Below, piece by piece: positions 23,001-34,000 of a stretch of 34,224 nucleotides of DNA. The translations under genes and the position numbers were made by a program. The notes under the pieces were generated by a model. The model saw only the letters and a program-made list of their open reading frames with translations. It did not search any database and was not told the DNA's origin. Source of the DNA: a virus; IMG/VR virus record IMGVR_UViG_3300025759_000330, positions 1-34,224 of that record; one strand, given 5' to 3'. Position 1 is the stretch's first letter. Each line of letters starts with the position of its first letter.

Positions 23001-25294
23001 TTGGCAAGCAGTATGATATTGTGGAAGTTGGTGGCGTTTTGACTCACGCAGGAGACAGGCCAAATGACAGCGCAAGCTCTTCTCCAATATATAATATATC
23101 CAGCTCCTTAAACAGCTTTTCATCACCCGAGAGGTTTTACAAGGGTGACCAACTTAACATTACCGGAAGTGCCAACAATGTAATTGTTCAATCTATTAAA
23201 CCGTTAGATGATGGGAGTTTTAGATACACCTGCTTTCCTCCTATGGGCCAAGGTGTTACGGTTCAACCCGCCCAAATTTACGCAACACCAACTACAACGG
23301 TAGGCTCACCTAGCAGTGTACACCCGGGTGTCGTGACCATTGAGGAGGGGGATGTTTATATGAGAATTAGGGAGCAGCTAAGCAACCCTGAAATAGAATA
23401 CAACCCAAACTCTAACTCGGCCATTCAATACCTTTACAACCCAACGAAACCAGATAACCAGCTTTACAGAAAATGGATTGTTGAGGACGAATCAGTGAAT
23501 GATTTTTTTGATTCGAAAGCGGTTAGTATTGGGAGGCCTGCTATCGAAACACCAGACCAAAGAGAAATAAGGAGGCATACCGCGATTACCTACAGCGCAC
23601 CATTTGCTTCTGATTCTTCAGTTCTCAACCTGTCTTCATTCAACCCAGTGTTGTATCCATATAAAGATTACAACTCTAAGCACGGAGCTGTTTGCTTCTT
23701 GGTTGATAGGGGTGATGGTATCCTAGTGATGCAGGAGAAAAAGATTAGCGCAACCCCAATCGGCAGACAGCTTATAGAGGCTGCGGGCGATGGGATGCTG
23801 GTAACGAGTACAAACGTGCTTGGAAATGAGACATATTTTGCGGGCTCATTCGGTCCGGGATTAAACCCAGAGTCCATCGTAGACAGATTCGGGATTGTCT
23901 ATTTCTGCGACATGGATGCAGGTAAGGTATTCTCTATATCGAGCAATGGTATAGAACCTATCAGTGACAAGAGCATGTCTTCATTCTTTGAGGATTTGTT
24001 TGCAGAGTTATTGCTTAGAGACTCCATACCAAAAATCCCTTGTGGACTAGACCCCGAAAATGACGAGTACATTGTAACGACAGAGGCTCAAGATGTTAAT
24101 GACATTATTGTTGACGGTGATGCGATAGGCGATGTGCCTAAACCACCAGCTGACGCAAGGGTAGCGAATCCTTCTGGTAAAGTAAAACCGGTTTACGGGA
24201 GTAACAATATGCTGACTTGGGATAAGGATTACATTAAGTGGAATGACACCAATATCACGTCCGATTCGTACTTACCAGAGTGGGATAGCTTGGGTGGCTC
24301 AATCATGTTCATTGACAAACTCACAGAGCGGGGTTCGGTGTTTGTTGACCCAAGTCGAAGCAAAGGGACAGCACCCCTTAAGATTGATATACTAACATCA
24401 GACTTAGCGTATCGTGGGGTTGGCTTAATTAACCCTGCAGACGGTTCAATATCATTCCCCTCGACGTTAATTAAGTTTGGTATACTCGCTGATTCATCCG
24501 TTTCCATATCGGTTACTGATGGGGTAGACGACGACGGTAATACCGTTGCGTATGGAACAAAGAAGGGATACTGGTTAAGCCTTTATTCCTTTAACCCAGA
24601 GATGTACACCAACCTCCATAACCGCTTCTTCTCATTTGAGGAGGGGCAGATGTATAGGCACAACGTAAATAACACGAACAATAATTTTTACGGTACTCAA
24701 TACAACTCAAAATTGACAATGGTCTCTAGGATTAATCCTTCCATGATAAAGGTCTATGACGCTATTAGCTTGGAGGGAAACGATAGCTGGTCAGCAACCA
24801 TATCAAACTCAACCCAGACGACGGATGTCACTGAACCTATGTTTGAAACCAAGGAGGGTCTGAGGTACTCTGTTATCCCAAAGGATACATCTTCTGCTGT
24901 TTCTGATTCCTCTGGCTCAAACATTATTGTGCTTGGTGAAGTAACCTCATTATCTGGTTCGGCGCTTAATCAGGTAGGGTTTGACGGGAGGATTAGTAAT
25001 TTGCCGTTTGGAATTGGCGACGAAATAAGAATACTCGGCAGCTCGTCAACCAGTCCAACAGGACTGACCGTCACTGAGGTGTTAGACAGAAAGACAATTA
25101 AGACTAGCTCCTCTGCTATCGGGTTGTTTGGTCAAACGTTAATCGCGGTTTCTAACAGCGTAATCAACGGAGACCACATTAGAGACTACTATGCCAAGGT
25201 AGAATTAACGAACGATAATACTGATGATGTTGAGTTATATGCCGTAAACTTATCACTCACTCCATCACCACTACATAACGAACAAGAGAAATAA
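20084..25294 (+). CDS. Large tail protein (tubular protein B / nozzle-like)
   Basis: 1736 residues. The N-terminus (PQYLNKDEDERLVKPFEMTD, then ALNIRVSHEDGG) matches the opening I recall for the large tail-tube or nozzle protein of crAss-like and flavobacterial podoviruses. That protein is a giant relative of T7 gp12/P22 gp10 tubular proteins. The body is a beta-rich chain of repeated Asn/Asp/Gly-rich strands with no long helices and no transmembrane segment, as expected for a multi-domain tail tube. Residues about 390-700 include Cys-containing beta segments (CSINVSLSCSALGFSCDLDS), which could be an inserted domain. It is joined to both neighbours by TAATG junctions. Probably forms the tail shaft or nozzle through which internal proteins and DNA leave; this role is inferred from homology recalled, not searched. 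Confidence 0.68.
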   Translation: MAIDKLVPQYLNKDEDERLVKPFEMTDALNIRVSHEDGGDQGIVKNIEGTEAVSAATTADAIPSSGDNRVIGVVPCEAGKCIYFFLYNSELNHGIYRYDSVNDNYVKLYEDSVLNFERDGFVKGDVVINQFQEHLLYFTDNRNEPRKVNATRLLFGGYNSIMTTGTDTQKNKYLTVCKQPPQDVITWEFQTNSSRRTNNLKESCFQFAYQYIYDDGEVSALSAYSSLAVSSTNLAYNSNAVQYLESFNNELRLTIKNSDGPVDKIRVFARRNNDGGFQKIAELNNDANQDYQLHTFRNDKVYSFISDEEANKPYDSVPRAAMAQAVSNGRLLYGNYLEGFDNLSSTNVNSYPVYHPNIQIAQEADFFMEDNEPMNESLSDISSDQYKEARRAKAGGALAATIETGTFNRARFGDSTTNGISFDINLSDFPEEGIPENGQCSINVSLSCSALGFSCDLDSDPAETRFSISATTYDLDNEEIHSQNLTILDPDSHQQGVGNLIMESPCQFVHDFTVGGYETVSDFGEALANEILSNMPEAIVGVSPGFFNYDNFGGATAMFAGTTGFQSVNGASGAEKNRLIAWMSGTASFSVAGAIYNEQEQKITCKVRCTGVELSADTVIAPYHFANNGSTNVGNDFIDTNEPAFNGNLVDRGGCVRYSTLWMYQNDKIDLSINQQTNGTGYTLRDYSVGDGAIRSHWFDYKLNNGLIEIVSQDGEAVTSFKAGAVHDFGIVYYDDRNRQSGVQPLDEKYVSHFGEQARGGNQGRTEIDFRLLHTPPGWASKYSIVYSKNTSYDKILQIIVNEAALGKQTDFTDIRSNDGLKTRPILQGLEGGINGQIFLSLRGLEGKSNSYRDFKGANISYSFNEGDILRVLQYEDEEGNVQRPLHEFVITSYAYYGDDDENPILLSDASEAEDENNYRRTGWFLTVRDNNISGFGRGDVTTGKDFFSQNCLVEICRPKKSSEDSARVYYEVGKQYDIVEVGGVLTHAGDRPNDSASSSPIYNISSSLNSFSSPERFYKGDQLNITGSANNVIVQSIKPLDDGSFRYTCFPPMGQGVTVQPAQIYATPTTTVGSPSSVHPGVVTIEEGDVYMRIREQLSNPEIEYNPNSNSAIQYLYNPTKPDNQLYRKWIVEDESVNDFFDSKAVSIGRPAIETPDQREIRRHTAITYSAPFASDSSVLNLSSFNPVLYPYKDYNSKHGAVCFLVDRGDGILVMQEKKISATPIGRQLIEAAGDGMLVTSTNVLGNETYFAGSFGPGLNPESIVDRFGIVYFCDMDAGKVFSISSNGIEPISDKSMSSFFEDLFAELLLRDSIPKIPCGLDPENDEYIVTTEAQDVNDIIVDGDAIGDVPKPPADARVANPSGKVKPVYGSNNMLTWDKDYIKWNDTNITSDSYLPEWDSLGGSIMFIDKLTERGSVFVDPSRSKGTAPLKIDILTSDLAYRGVGLINPADGSISFPSTLIKFGILADSSVSISVTDGVDDDGNTVAYGTKKGYWLSLYSFNPEMYTNLHNRFFSFEEGQMYRHNVNNTNNNFYGTQYNSKLTMVSRINPSMIKVYDAISLEGNDSWSATISNSTQTTDVTEPMFETKEGLRYSVIPKDTSSAVSDSSGSNIIVLGEVTSLSGSALNQVGFDGRISNLPFGIGDEIRILGSSSTSPTGLTVTEVLDRKTIKTSSSAIGLFGQTLIAVSNSVINGDHIRDYYAKVELTNDNTDDVELYAVNLSLTPSPLHNEQEK

Positions 25295-26118
25295 TGCCGG
25301 AAGAGAACGAGAAAACTTTTCAATTTGGTGAAGACCAAATTGCTGGAATCGCTGGAGCCGCTGGAGGATTGGCTGGCATCATTGCTGGCGCAACAGGAAG
25401 AAAAGCCATCAAAGCTGATATTGAATCTGCAAAACAAAACGTGGAGAATATCAAGGCCACTCAACCGTCTATTACTACACCATCTGCGTATTACGATGCA
25501 GTGAAGAACGCCTATGACCAGCGACTCATGCAGATGAGAACGCAAGACATTAACAGGTCTTTAGCCACTACAACGCAAGCGGCTCAGCAGTATGGCTCTA
25601 GAGGCTTAGGTGCTGTGATGCAGGCTCAACAAGCGGCTCAACAGCAAATGAGGGCAGAGGCAGCTACTCAACAGCAAGCTCAGACTCAGGCTTTGAGTAA
25701 TCTTGGTCAGGCTCAGCAGTTCACGCAGCAAATGCAAGACGCTCAGTACGGTAGAAATTTAGAATACGCTTACGACGAGAAGGCGATGGCTGAGGCTAGG
25801 TTGGCTCAAAAGCAACAGCAATTAGCGCAAGGAATAGCTGGGTTTATTGAGGGTGGCGTGAAGGTTGCAACGGGATTCATGGAGGAAGGGGGTGAGGTTC
25901 AAAAGACTCCGGGTGAATTTAATCATGACACCAACGAAATGTATGTGGTTGATGAGGACGGAAGAGACGTGGGAATTGCTCTGACTGGGGGTGAGTATGT
26001 AATTGCCCCAAAGGACGCTAAGAAACTCAAGCAATTGGCGGGTAGCGGGAAGACATCCCTGCATAGATTTGTAAATAAGCTCGTTACTAGATTCGAAAAA
26101 GAAGACGACAATGGCTGA
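25294..26118 (+). CDS. Internal virion / ejection protein
   Basis: 274 residues. A Gly/Ala-rich hydrophobic stretch at 16-34 (IAGIAGAAGGLAGIIAGA) could insert in a membrane. Residues 85-180 are Gln/Ala-rich helix (AQQAAQQQMRAEAATQQQAQ). The C-terminal third contains GGEVQKTPGEFNHDTNEMYV and then LTGGEYVIAPKDAKK (230-244), a phrase I associate with internal or tape-measure-like proteins of marine phages. Size and place suggest an equivalent of T7 gp14 or P22 gp7, proteins ejected ahead of DNA. Ends 8 bases inside the next gene (overlap). Confidence 0.65.
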   Translation: MPEENEKTFQFGEDQIAGIAGAAGGLAGIIAGATGRKAIKADIESAKQNVENIKATQPSITTPSAYYDAVKNAYDQRLMQMRTQDINRSLATTTQAAQQYGSRGLGAVMQAQQAAQQQMRAEAATQQQAQTQALSNLGQAQQFTQQMQDAQYGRNLEYAYDEKAMAEARLAQKQQQLAQGIAGFIEGGVKVATGFMEEGGEVQKTPGEFNHDTNEMYVVDEDGRDVGIALTGGEYVIAPKDAKKLKQLAGSGKTSLHRFVNKLVTRFEKEDDNG

Positions 26119-28030
26119 AGAAGGAATCAGATTTAAAACAGGATACGTAGGTCCTGCTTTTGACTTTGCTCAAGCGGGCAGAAACATCGGCATGCAGATT
26201 GTTGCTGATGTGGAAAGGAAAAGGGAGCGCGAAAGAAGGGACAGAATAGAGAGAGACCAGCAGTATGGCTTCACAAAAGCTATGCAGGAATCTGTTGACG
26301 GAAAGCTCAACAACATGTACAGGGAAGGGGCTCAGTTACTCCTCAATGACATGCAAGAGAAGTCAAGCGCTGCCCTTGTTTCTGGAGAGCCATCAGCTAT
26401 AGCTGCCGCTAATGCAGCTAAACAAGAGTACATGACCTACACCAATATAGCTTCGGCCAAGAGTGCGCAGAATAACCAAATTAGGGCCAATATAGTCGCC
26501 GGAAACATTAAAGGATTGGCAGGCACTCAAGAGGAAGCTCTCGCTGATTTTATCGAATATGACAAAGCCGATGTTAGATTTGACGAGAATGGCAGGCTAG
26601 TAGTCGCAGACAAAAAAACAGGAGAGCTTAAATACTGGGCTGAGTCATTTTTATCGGATGTAAACGATTTGTATATCCCACCCATGATGTGGGAAGGAAC
26701 CAACTACATGCCGGAGAACATGGGTAAGGATATTTATGATAGTCTGTTAGCTCAACAGGCGGAGGTTCTTCAGGTTAGAGATGGCAATGGATTTGCTACA
26801 GGCAACTTAGATTCAGAGACAGCTTATCAAATGATTAATGATGAGCTTCAATCTAGAATGAGTCTCAGGGGGCCAGAAATGCTTGAGGCTATGCAAGCTA
26901 TAGGATACAAAGTATTGCGTGCCCCGGGGAAAACTGAGCTTAGTGAGAGCGACATTGACGAAGCAACCAAATTCTACACTGAGGGAGAGTTGTTTAACAC
27001 AGTACTTCCAGATGGAAGAAATATTGCCAGCGGAAGGCTGAACGATAGGGGTGAATGGGTGTTCGATGTGAGTGACGAGGAAGTCAAGAACTCAGCAGTG
27101 GGTATGGAGGTTGCTGTCCAAAAAAGAAAAGCGATAAAAGTATACATGGAGCAGTCTGCTGAGCGTGCATACAATTTAATCCCAGTAAAGGATGAGACTG
27201 CCCAGTCTGAACGCATTCGTCGTGAAGAAGAAAGGCTTCAAACCAAGGCCATTTTAGATGCAGCAGCGGCAGAAGCCAACAAGGTGGAGTATCCACCTAT
27301 CGAATTTTTCGTAGAGCCCGGCACTAAAGTCAGTACAGAAGAAGGGGCGGAAAATACCAATGCAGTAAAAGTAAAAGCTAGCGTATCCGGCAGGACGTTC
27401 AGATTCAATATGTCCGGACGTTTGATTGAGTCGGAGATTAATAGTCAAGGAAGTGCTGTTTCAGACAAGGCAAAAGAGCTACTAACTGGAGACATTAAAG
27501 TCGAAGTCAAGAATGTCATTCACAATTCAGAGACTGGAGAGATTCTTGGATTTGATTTAAACACGGGGCCGGGTCTAATTGAAGGAGCTTTGTTAAGCAT
27601 TGACGGAACGCCAATCAAGAACATTACAGTACCAAGGGGTAGCGATGCCTTTGATGAGGTTATCACGTCCATGAGGCAAATAGCGGCTCCATCTAAAACA
27701 AAGAGGAGTGGAGCTCAGTTCCTATATGACTCAGAAGCTGCTGTAAAAGCAGCAATAGAAGAAAAGAAAAATAAAAAAGAAAATCAGGCGACCACGATTG
27801 AAGAAGAGCCAGTTACAGACGAGTCAATTGAAAGGGAACACAACCTCCTCATGGCTGTTCAACGATTAAACATCAGGACGAACTTAAAAAACGTAGAGGA
27901 GGTATTTGATGTATTGGAATCTATGACCGGCGAAGAGAAGACAGCAATGGAAAATCGTATCTTTGAAGAGATTTTAGAGAAAGGTAATATCGCCGCAGTA
28001 GTAGATGGGGAGATTGTTTTTCCCGAATAA
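26111..28030 (+). CDS. Internal virion protein (second ejection protein)
   Basis: 639 residues. The N-terminus is a long basic helix (about 28-60, rich in Arg, Glu and Lys) after GYVGPAFDFAQAGRNIGM, and much of the first 400 residues is helical. Residues 335-380 have a second charged helix run; the remainder is a mixed beta part (about 395-530) and an acidic, Glu/Lys-rich C-terminus. No catalytic motif and no signal peptide is seen. It is one of three consecutive genes that follow the tail-tube gene, as with internal core proteins of short-tailed phages (T7 gp15/gp16). It overlaps the previous gene by 8 bases and precedes the giant gene by 10. Role inferred from order and composition. Confidence 0.6.
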   Translation: MAEEGIRFKTGYVGPAFDFAQAGRNIGMQIVADVERKRERERRDRIERDQQYGFTKAMQESVDGKLNNMYREGAQLLLNDMQEKSSAALVSGEPSAIAAANAAKQEYMTYTNIASAKSAQNNQIRANIVAGNIKGLAGTQEEALADFIEYDKADVRFDENGRLVVADKKTGELKYWAESFLSDVNDLYIPPMMWEGTNYMPENMGKDIYDSLLAQQAEVLQVRDGNGFATGNLDSETAYQMINDELQSRMSLRGPEMLEAMQAIGYKVLRAPGKTELSESDIDEATKFYTEGELFNTVLPDGRNIASGRLNDRGEWVFDVSDEEVKNSAVGMEVAVQKRKAIKVYMEQSAERAYNLIPVKDETAQSERIRREEERLQTKAILDAAAAEANKVEYPPIEFFVEPGTKVSTEEGAENTNAVKVKASVSGRTFRFNMSGRLIESEINSQGSAVSDKAKELLTGDIKVEVKNVIHNSETGEILGFDLNTGPGLIEGALLSIDGTPIKNITVPRGSDAFDEVITSMRQIAAPSKTKRSGAQFLYDSEAAVKAAIEEKKNKKENQATTIEEEPVTDESIEREHNLLMAVQRLNIRTNLKNVEEVFDVLESMTGEEKTAMENRIFEEILEKGNIAAVVDGEIVFPE

Positions 28031-28040
28031 ATAACAGCGT

Positions 28041-31000
28041 ATGAATCCAGAATTGAAGGCACTTATTGATGAGGCCCGCCAACGCGGAGCATCAATGACG
28101 GAGATTCGTAGTATCATGGAAGATTACTACGGATTAAAAAAAAAAGAAGAGCAAGAGCAAATCCCGCTCATTGCGACCTTTCCATCCACTTCGGAAATGG
28201 GTTCATTGGATTCAAAGGAGGTTTCACTTCTGGAGGGAAGAGAAGGTCCTTCATTTTCGGATTTGGTTTCAAGACCGAGGATAGGTGAGGCTTACGTACC
28301 AGACTATCAGGCAGACTTACTCATATCATACGCAGACAATGTAGAGAACTCGTTTAACCAATTGTTCTATGACAGGTTCGACATGGACAAGTATAGACAG
28401 TTGGTTGAATACAATGGAGGGGCCACCGAAGAGGAGATGGCTTTCATTGACAACTACAACGCGGCTAAAACTGAGGACGAAAAATATGCTGTCAAGTCCT
28501 CCGTTGTTGACTATCTGAGCGAACAATCAGATGCTGACTATGATTTCAATAGATATCTTGTTGGCGCTATAGACGATGGGGTGTTTCAACATTTGACAGG
28601 GAATCCTGAAGTTGAGGGGGAGTACGAAATGAAGCCGGTTAGTTTATCGGCACCCATGTCTAAGGCTATAAGAGGTTTAGGGAATGAGGTTTCTAAGGTG
28701 GAGGGGGCAAGGCTTAAAGAACTGTTACCCGATGATATAAAGAACGACCCCGAAAGCCTGATGAATTATGAGAGATACCTTCTCGATGAATATGGATTGG
28801 CTGTTGACTTAAACAGTGACACATACATCGGAGGGTATGAGTTTCTCAAGGAAGGGGGGTCATCTGGATTTGGGACATCCGTAGCAAAGGCTTGGCATGA
28901 AGCAATGGCTGGCGGTAAGCTTTTACTCGGTGATTCTTTTGCCTCCATGTTTGGGGAAGACAACTTCTTCTCTAGGTGGGCTGTTGAATCAGGGGAGGAA
29001 AGCAGGAAGATGGCTGAGGAGGCAATGAGCAGACTTCCATATTCCCTTAATAGCTATTCAGAAAAGACAGACAATCTGATTGCGAGTCTTGGAAGGGCTA
29101 GGCAAATGGGTGGAGGCATTCCATTTGAACAGCTAGATGACTGGGTTGATGAATCCTTAAGACTGGGCGGAGCTTCGGCACCAATGATGGGCGCAGCAAT
29201 TACCGCAGGCTTAATCACAAGAGGGAAGTCTATGAAAGGCATGGGGCTTGGCTCTCTTAAAGGGTTAAAAGGAGCCGAAAGAGTTGCAGCCACCAGAAAA
29301 ATAATTGAGGCAAATAAAAACCTCAGAGCCGTAAGGTCCACCAACCTGTTTGGTGCAGCTCAAAAGACTACAACTGGAGCTAGAATTACTAAGCAAGCAG
29401 GAAGAGCTCAGAACTTAGGTGCTCTTGGAGCTACCACCGCAATGGGCATAGCCAGTACCTACAACTCAGTGCGAGATGAGGACTGGTTCCAAGAGATGAA
29501 CGGCTTTGAGAAGGCGGGGTATACCTCTGCAATGGGATTCTTGGAGGGGGCCCCGGCGTTTGTCGGTGCAGCCATTGCAACCTCGGTACTAAGAGCAGGA
29601 GGCAGGGCAGCCACCGAGTCATTTGCTAGAGGAATGCTTAAGGCTGTAGGCTTTGGCGCTATTGAAGAGGGGATGACTGAGGCAACAACGGCAGCAGGTC
29701 AGTACTATCTAAACTCTTTAGCAAATCCCAACGTAGACTTCACCATGGATGGGCTATGGGATGCTACTAAAGAAGGGTGGTACGCTGGTGTAGTACTTGG
29801 CGCTGGTGTCGCAGGTACGGCCAGCATTCCGGCTGGTGTTAGGGCTGGAGCAATGGCGCTTACATCTATCCCCGGACTCAGGGATTCAATTGAGATAAAC
29901 AAGCTAGCAAAGGAATACGAGCTTGCCCCAACGATGAAGCTTCGGCAGGAGATTGGGGTCAAGATTAACAATGCCGTGATGAAGGCTTGGGATAAAAGAC
30001 TCGGCAGAAAAAAGTTTTACGAGAGTCTTCAGCAAAGCAACCCAGAAGCTTTCCAAAAGCTTGAGCAAATCCAAAAGCAGATTGCTAGACTTGGCATTGA
30101 GTATGGCCGCTCACAAGACCCTGAGGCTCGCAACAGCTTAAAAGAAAAGATTGTAGGTTTAATAGACCAAAGAACAAAGCAGGAAACAGACCTTGGCTTA
30201 GAGTACGAGTTAAACGCTGAAAGCGAATTCAACAGAGTAGCCCGTGGTATCTCAAGAATAGATAAAAAATACAATGGTTATGGTGATTTGTTTCAGGGCG
30301 GAGCTGACTCTGTAACTGTGACTTCAGAGAATGTTGATTCCGTCATGGATGCAATCAACAGCACCACCTTTGATGGCACTCCAATGCCTGAAAGCGGGGT
30401 GTTTAAGTCGGGCTCTCAGATGCGAAGAGCCATGGCTAACGTTGTGTCTGTGGTGAAGTCTTTGTCTAAGACGGGTAAGTTTTCCGGAGTCACAATCCAC
30501 AAGACAGCAGACTCGTTCCTATCAGCAACAGGACAGACTACACTGACTAGGGGCATGTGGTCTGGGAAAGGAGAGATTCACCTTTTTGCTCCAGCCATTA
30601 TGGAGAATACCGGGTTTCACGAAGCGTACCATGACTTGGTACTTGAGGCTATCGGACCGGAGGGTGTGCAGCAATTGGCTGATAGACTCTTGTCAGCACT
30701 CCCAGCTGATGCAATAGGCAAATACGAAAGATTTATTTCTCAGTACGGTGACGTTAGGAATATTCGCAAAGCCATAAAGAATAATGTGGACGTAGCCGAA
30801 GAGTTCCTTGTTGAGCTCCTTGCAGACATTACTACTGGAGACTTGGATGTAGCTGTAAAGAAGGGTTTGATTAACTCATTCAAAGGCTTTGTCGGCTCAA
30901 CACTCAACACCATCCCCGGTGTGAATGTAGATATGGTTGATGCTGACCCAAAGATACAAGACCTAGTTAATGCACTGCAAAAAGTTACAGGTCAACTTGC

Positions 31001-34000
31001 TGAGGGTGAGGCTGTTACAGGAACGAAGGACTTAAGGGAGGCTGCAATCAGAGCTGGTTACAATGCAATGATGATTGAGCTTGAGGATATGAATCCAAAG
31101 GCTCAAGGAATCTATGCAAGGAACAGAGACGTAGAAGAGGTCACTGACGCGGCAAGGTTTGCGGGTGCAATGGCAGAGGCTACCGAGCGAATGAAGCAGC
31201 TGAAAAAGAAGATGTTCCTTCAGGTAGACCCTCTCACCACTGAGGATGCGCAAAAAATCCTTGACGACGGGGGTAAGCTGTTCATGACCAAAGATGGACT
31301 GTCTGGTGCGTATGTAAAAGCTGATGGGTATATGGGTGGATTGTTTAAGAATCCAGACTCAGAGCTTAAGCTAGTCAGTAATCCACTTCAAACTGCTAGG
31401 GCCAAGAACGGAGGTAAGTTCTATGATGCTTTTGCAACCGAGCTTGAAAGCCTTTACATTGGTAATGGATGGAGACCTGTTGCAAGGCTTGACTTCAATC
31501 CTGAGTTTGCCCCAGAGGGGTGGGACGATGCTGACTCGCCACTTAAAACCCAACCAGATGTAGTCTTCTTTGTTAGAGGGGAGGGGAATATCGGTGACGG
31601 AGTCAGAATGACAGACTACATGGAGGCTTACGAGTATGCCGAAAGAATTGCTAACGGCAAACCGCAGGCAATCATCAAGTCGCTAGAGGAAAAGCCGGGT
31701 AGGGATTCATACCTCGAAAAACAACAGGTAACTGAAGAGCAGCTGGAGCAAAGAAGGGATGAGCTTAAGCTTGATGAGAGCCAGAGACAGAAGAGGAGTC
31801 CTAAAGTTGTCAAGGCGCTTCAGGATTATGTAGCTCAAGAGATTACTCAAGAACAGTATATCGAGGTGGTGAGAGAAGAGACTCCAATCACTCCATTTGT
31901 TTACGTTCCCGAGGTCCCGAGTACGCTTGACATCGGTGCAGCCCTTACAAGCAACAAGCTTGAGTCAGGAATCATTGGCCTGAATAAAGAAATACCAGAG
32001 GGATACTACGTAGGCCTTCGGCTTGATATACCCGCGTATGATAACTACGATGTGTGGGTGGTGTCTGTACACCAAGGTGCTAGAGGAGAGGAGCGAGCCC
32101 CCAACCTAGGAGGTAAGTCCATTGGGTATGGGCAGACAGCCCTAGCCACCAACGTAGAGTTTCATTCTGTGCCAAAGGGAGCTCTCAATATTGCACTTGA
32201 AAAAGGAAAGACTACAATCGCTAGAATGTTTGGCGATTGGAATAATCACGACCCTCAACAACTCAGAGACAGAGCAGAGGAGATTATGAATAGTGACCAG
32301 TACAATATGTCAGACCTAGCGGAAGGCAAACTTGATGGCTGGATTCAAGTGGGTATGAACCCATTCAGACACAGTTGGTTCTACGACAAGAGGGATGGTA
32401 ACCCAGTCGTATCTGCATCAGAGGTAATTCAGATTGGTGCGCTTGTATTGGCTAAGGACGTAGAGAAGGTATCTACTTCAGACGAAAGGTTTACCGTAGT
32501 CAGGAAGGACGGAACCCCGATGAAGTTCCAACATGCCTTGCCGGGTGAGTCTGGTGTTGACACGAGGAGAATGATGACCAACAAGGCTCAAAGGGCTGGT
32601 TTGTTGTCTACTAAATACGCTGAGGACGACAAGGAGTTCAAGAGACTTATGGCCGAAAGTGTGGTTCATAATCAAGACCCGGACGAACTGCTCATGGATA
32701 GGGTTATAATGACATCGTCTCCGGACAACCTTATGGTGGGGTCATTGTATTTCGACGACGAGCTTGTGTTCGAAGGTGCTGGTGGTATGTATTACCCAGT
32801 GAGAACTGGAAACATGTGGGCATTTGCTGACCTTAAGGAGGCGAGAGTTGTAGCTGAAAAGTTAAACGCATTGAGGAAGGCATCGCCAGACGGCAAAGTT
32901 TTCTTTATGCTTATGGCCGGAAGACCCGAGAAGGTATTTAGTAATACGGGTGCGGTAGCTACCACCGAACTCATTCTCAGAAAGTTGATGGCTCAGGGGC
33001 TGCTCACTGACGTGGCATTCAATAGGATAGTCATAGAGTCATTCAAGCAGACCTTCCCTAAGAATAGGCCAGTTAGGATTGATGGGTCTACTTTGGACGC
33101 AGCAAACAGAATCTTGAGCTTCATGACAGATGTTAAGGCATCTGATTTCGGTAAGCGTAAGTACTTTACTGATAAGATGCTTGTCAACATCGGGATAGCT
33201 TTCGCTGACAATCAGGCAGGTAGAGACGGCATTCAGAAGATGCTTGAAACGGACAAGATAGGGGCTAAGCAGACTGGCAGCACCTTAAAGAGAATCATAG
33301 CTAGACTGCTCACCGAAAGATTCTTAGTTGATATAGATACCGGAAGTGCGTATGCAGCAATCGAGATAGATTCGGATGTCACATTTGGGGAAGACGCAGA
33401 AGCGTCACCTATCTTCCCGGCCTCCGTATTTCAGCTGGATGAGAACGGGAATAAGAAGCCAGTGACAATGCACCTGTTCAAGAAGAAGGTCAAGCCTGAC
33501 GAAGTTTTTCCATTGGCTAAAGACATTCTTACAACTGAAAGAGGATTTAGAAAGAAGGAGTTTATAGAGACGTTCTCTAGTAAATATGAAGGAAGGCAGA
33601 AGAAGGACGGCACATTCAAAGACCCTATCAAGGCAGCCGAATCCGCGTGGAATGCATTACTTGGTCTGCTTAATCAGCCATACGGAGTAGCACGATACAA
33701 GGGCAAGGCTCAAGCCATAGTAGACGCGGAAGCAAAAGCTCAGGGCAACATAACCCGATTGGTGTCTCAAATGATTGACGCAAAATACCCGTCACCTAAA
33801 ATCACCAGAGACAAGCGCAGAAAGAATCCGGTTACCAGTATTGACGAAAGCATGCAGCTGGATGCCTTTGTGCACGTCAAGGCAGATGTCATCAAGACGT
33901 TGATGGACTACGGGTTTACTAAAGAGGGGGCTGAACGAATGTTCAAAGAGGCCGTAGCCTACAAGCAGGGAAGAACCCAAGGAAAGCGGGAGGGTATGCG

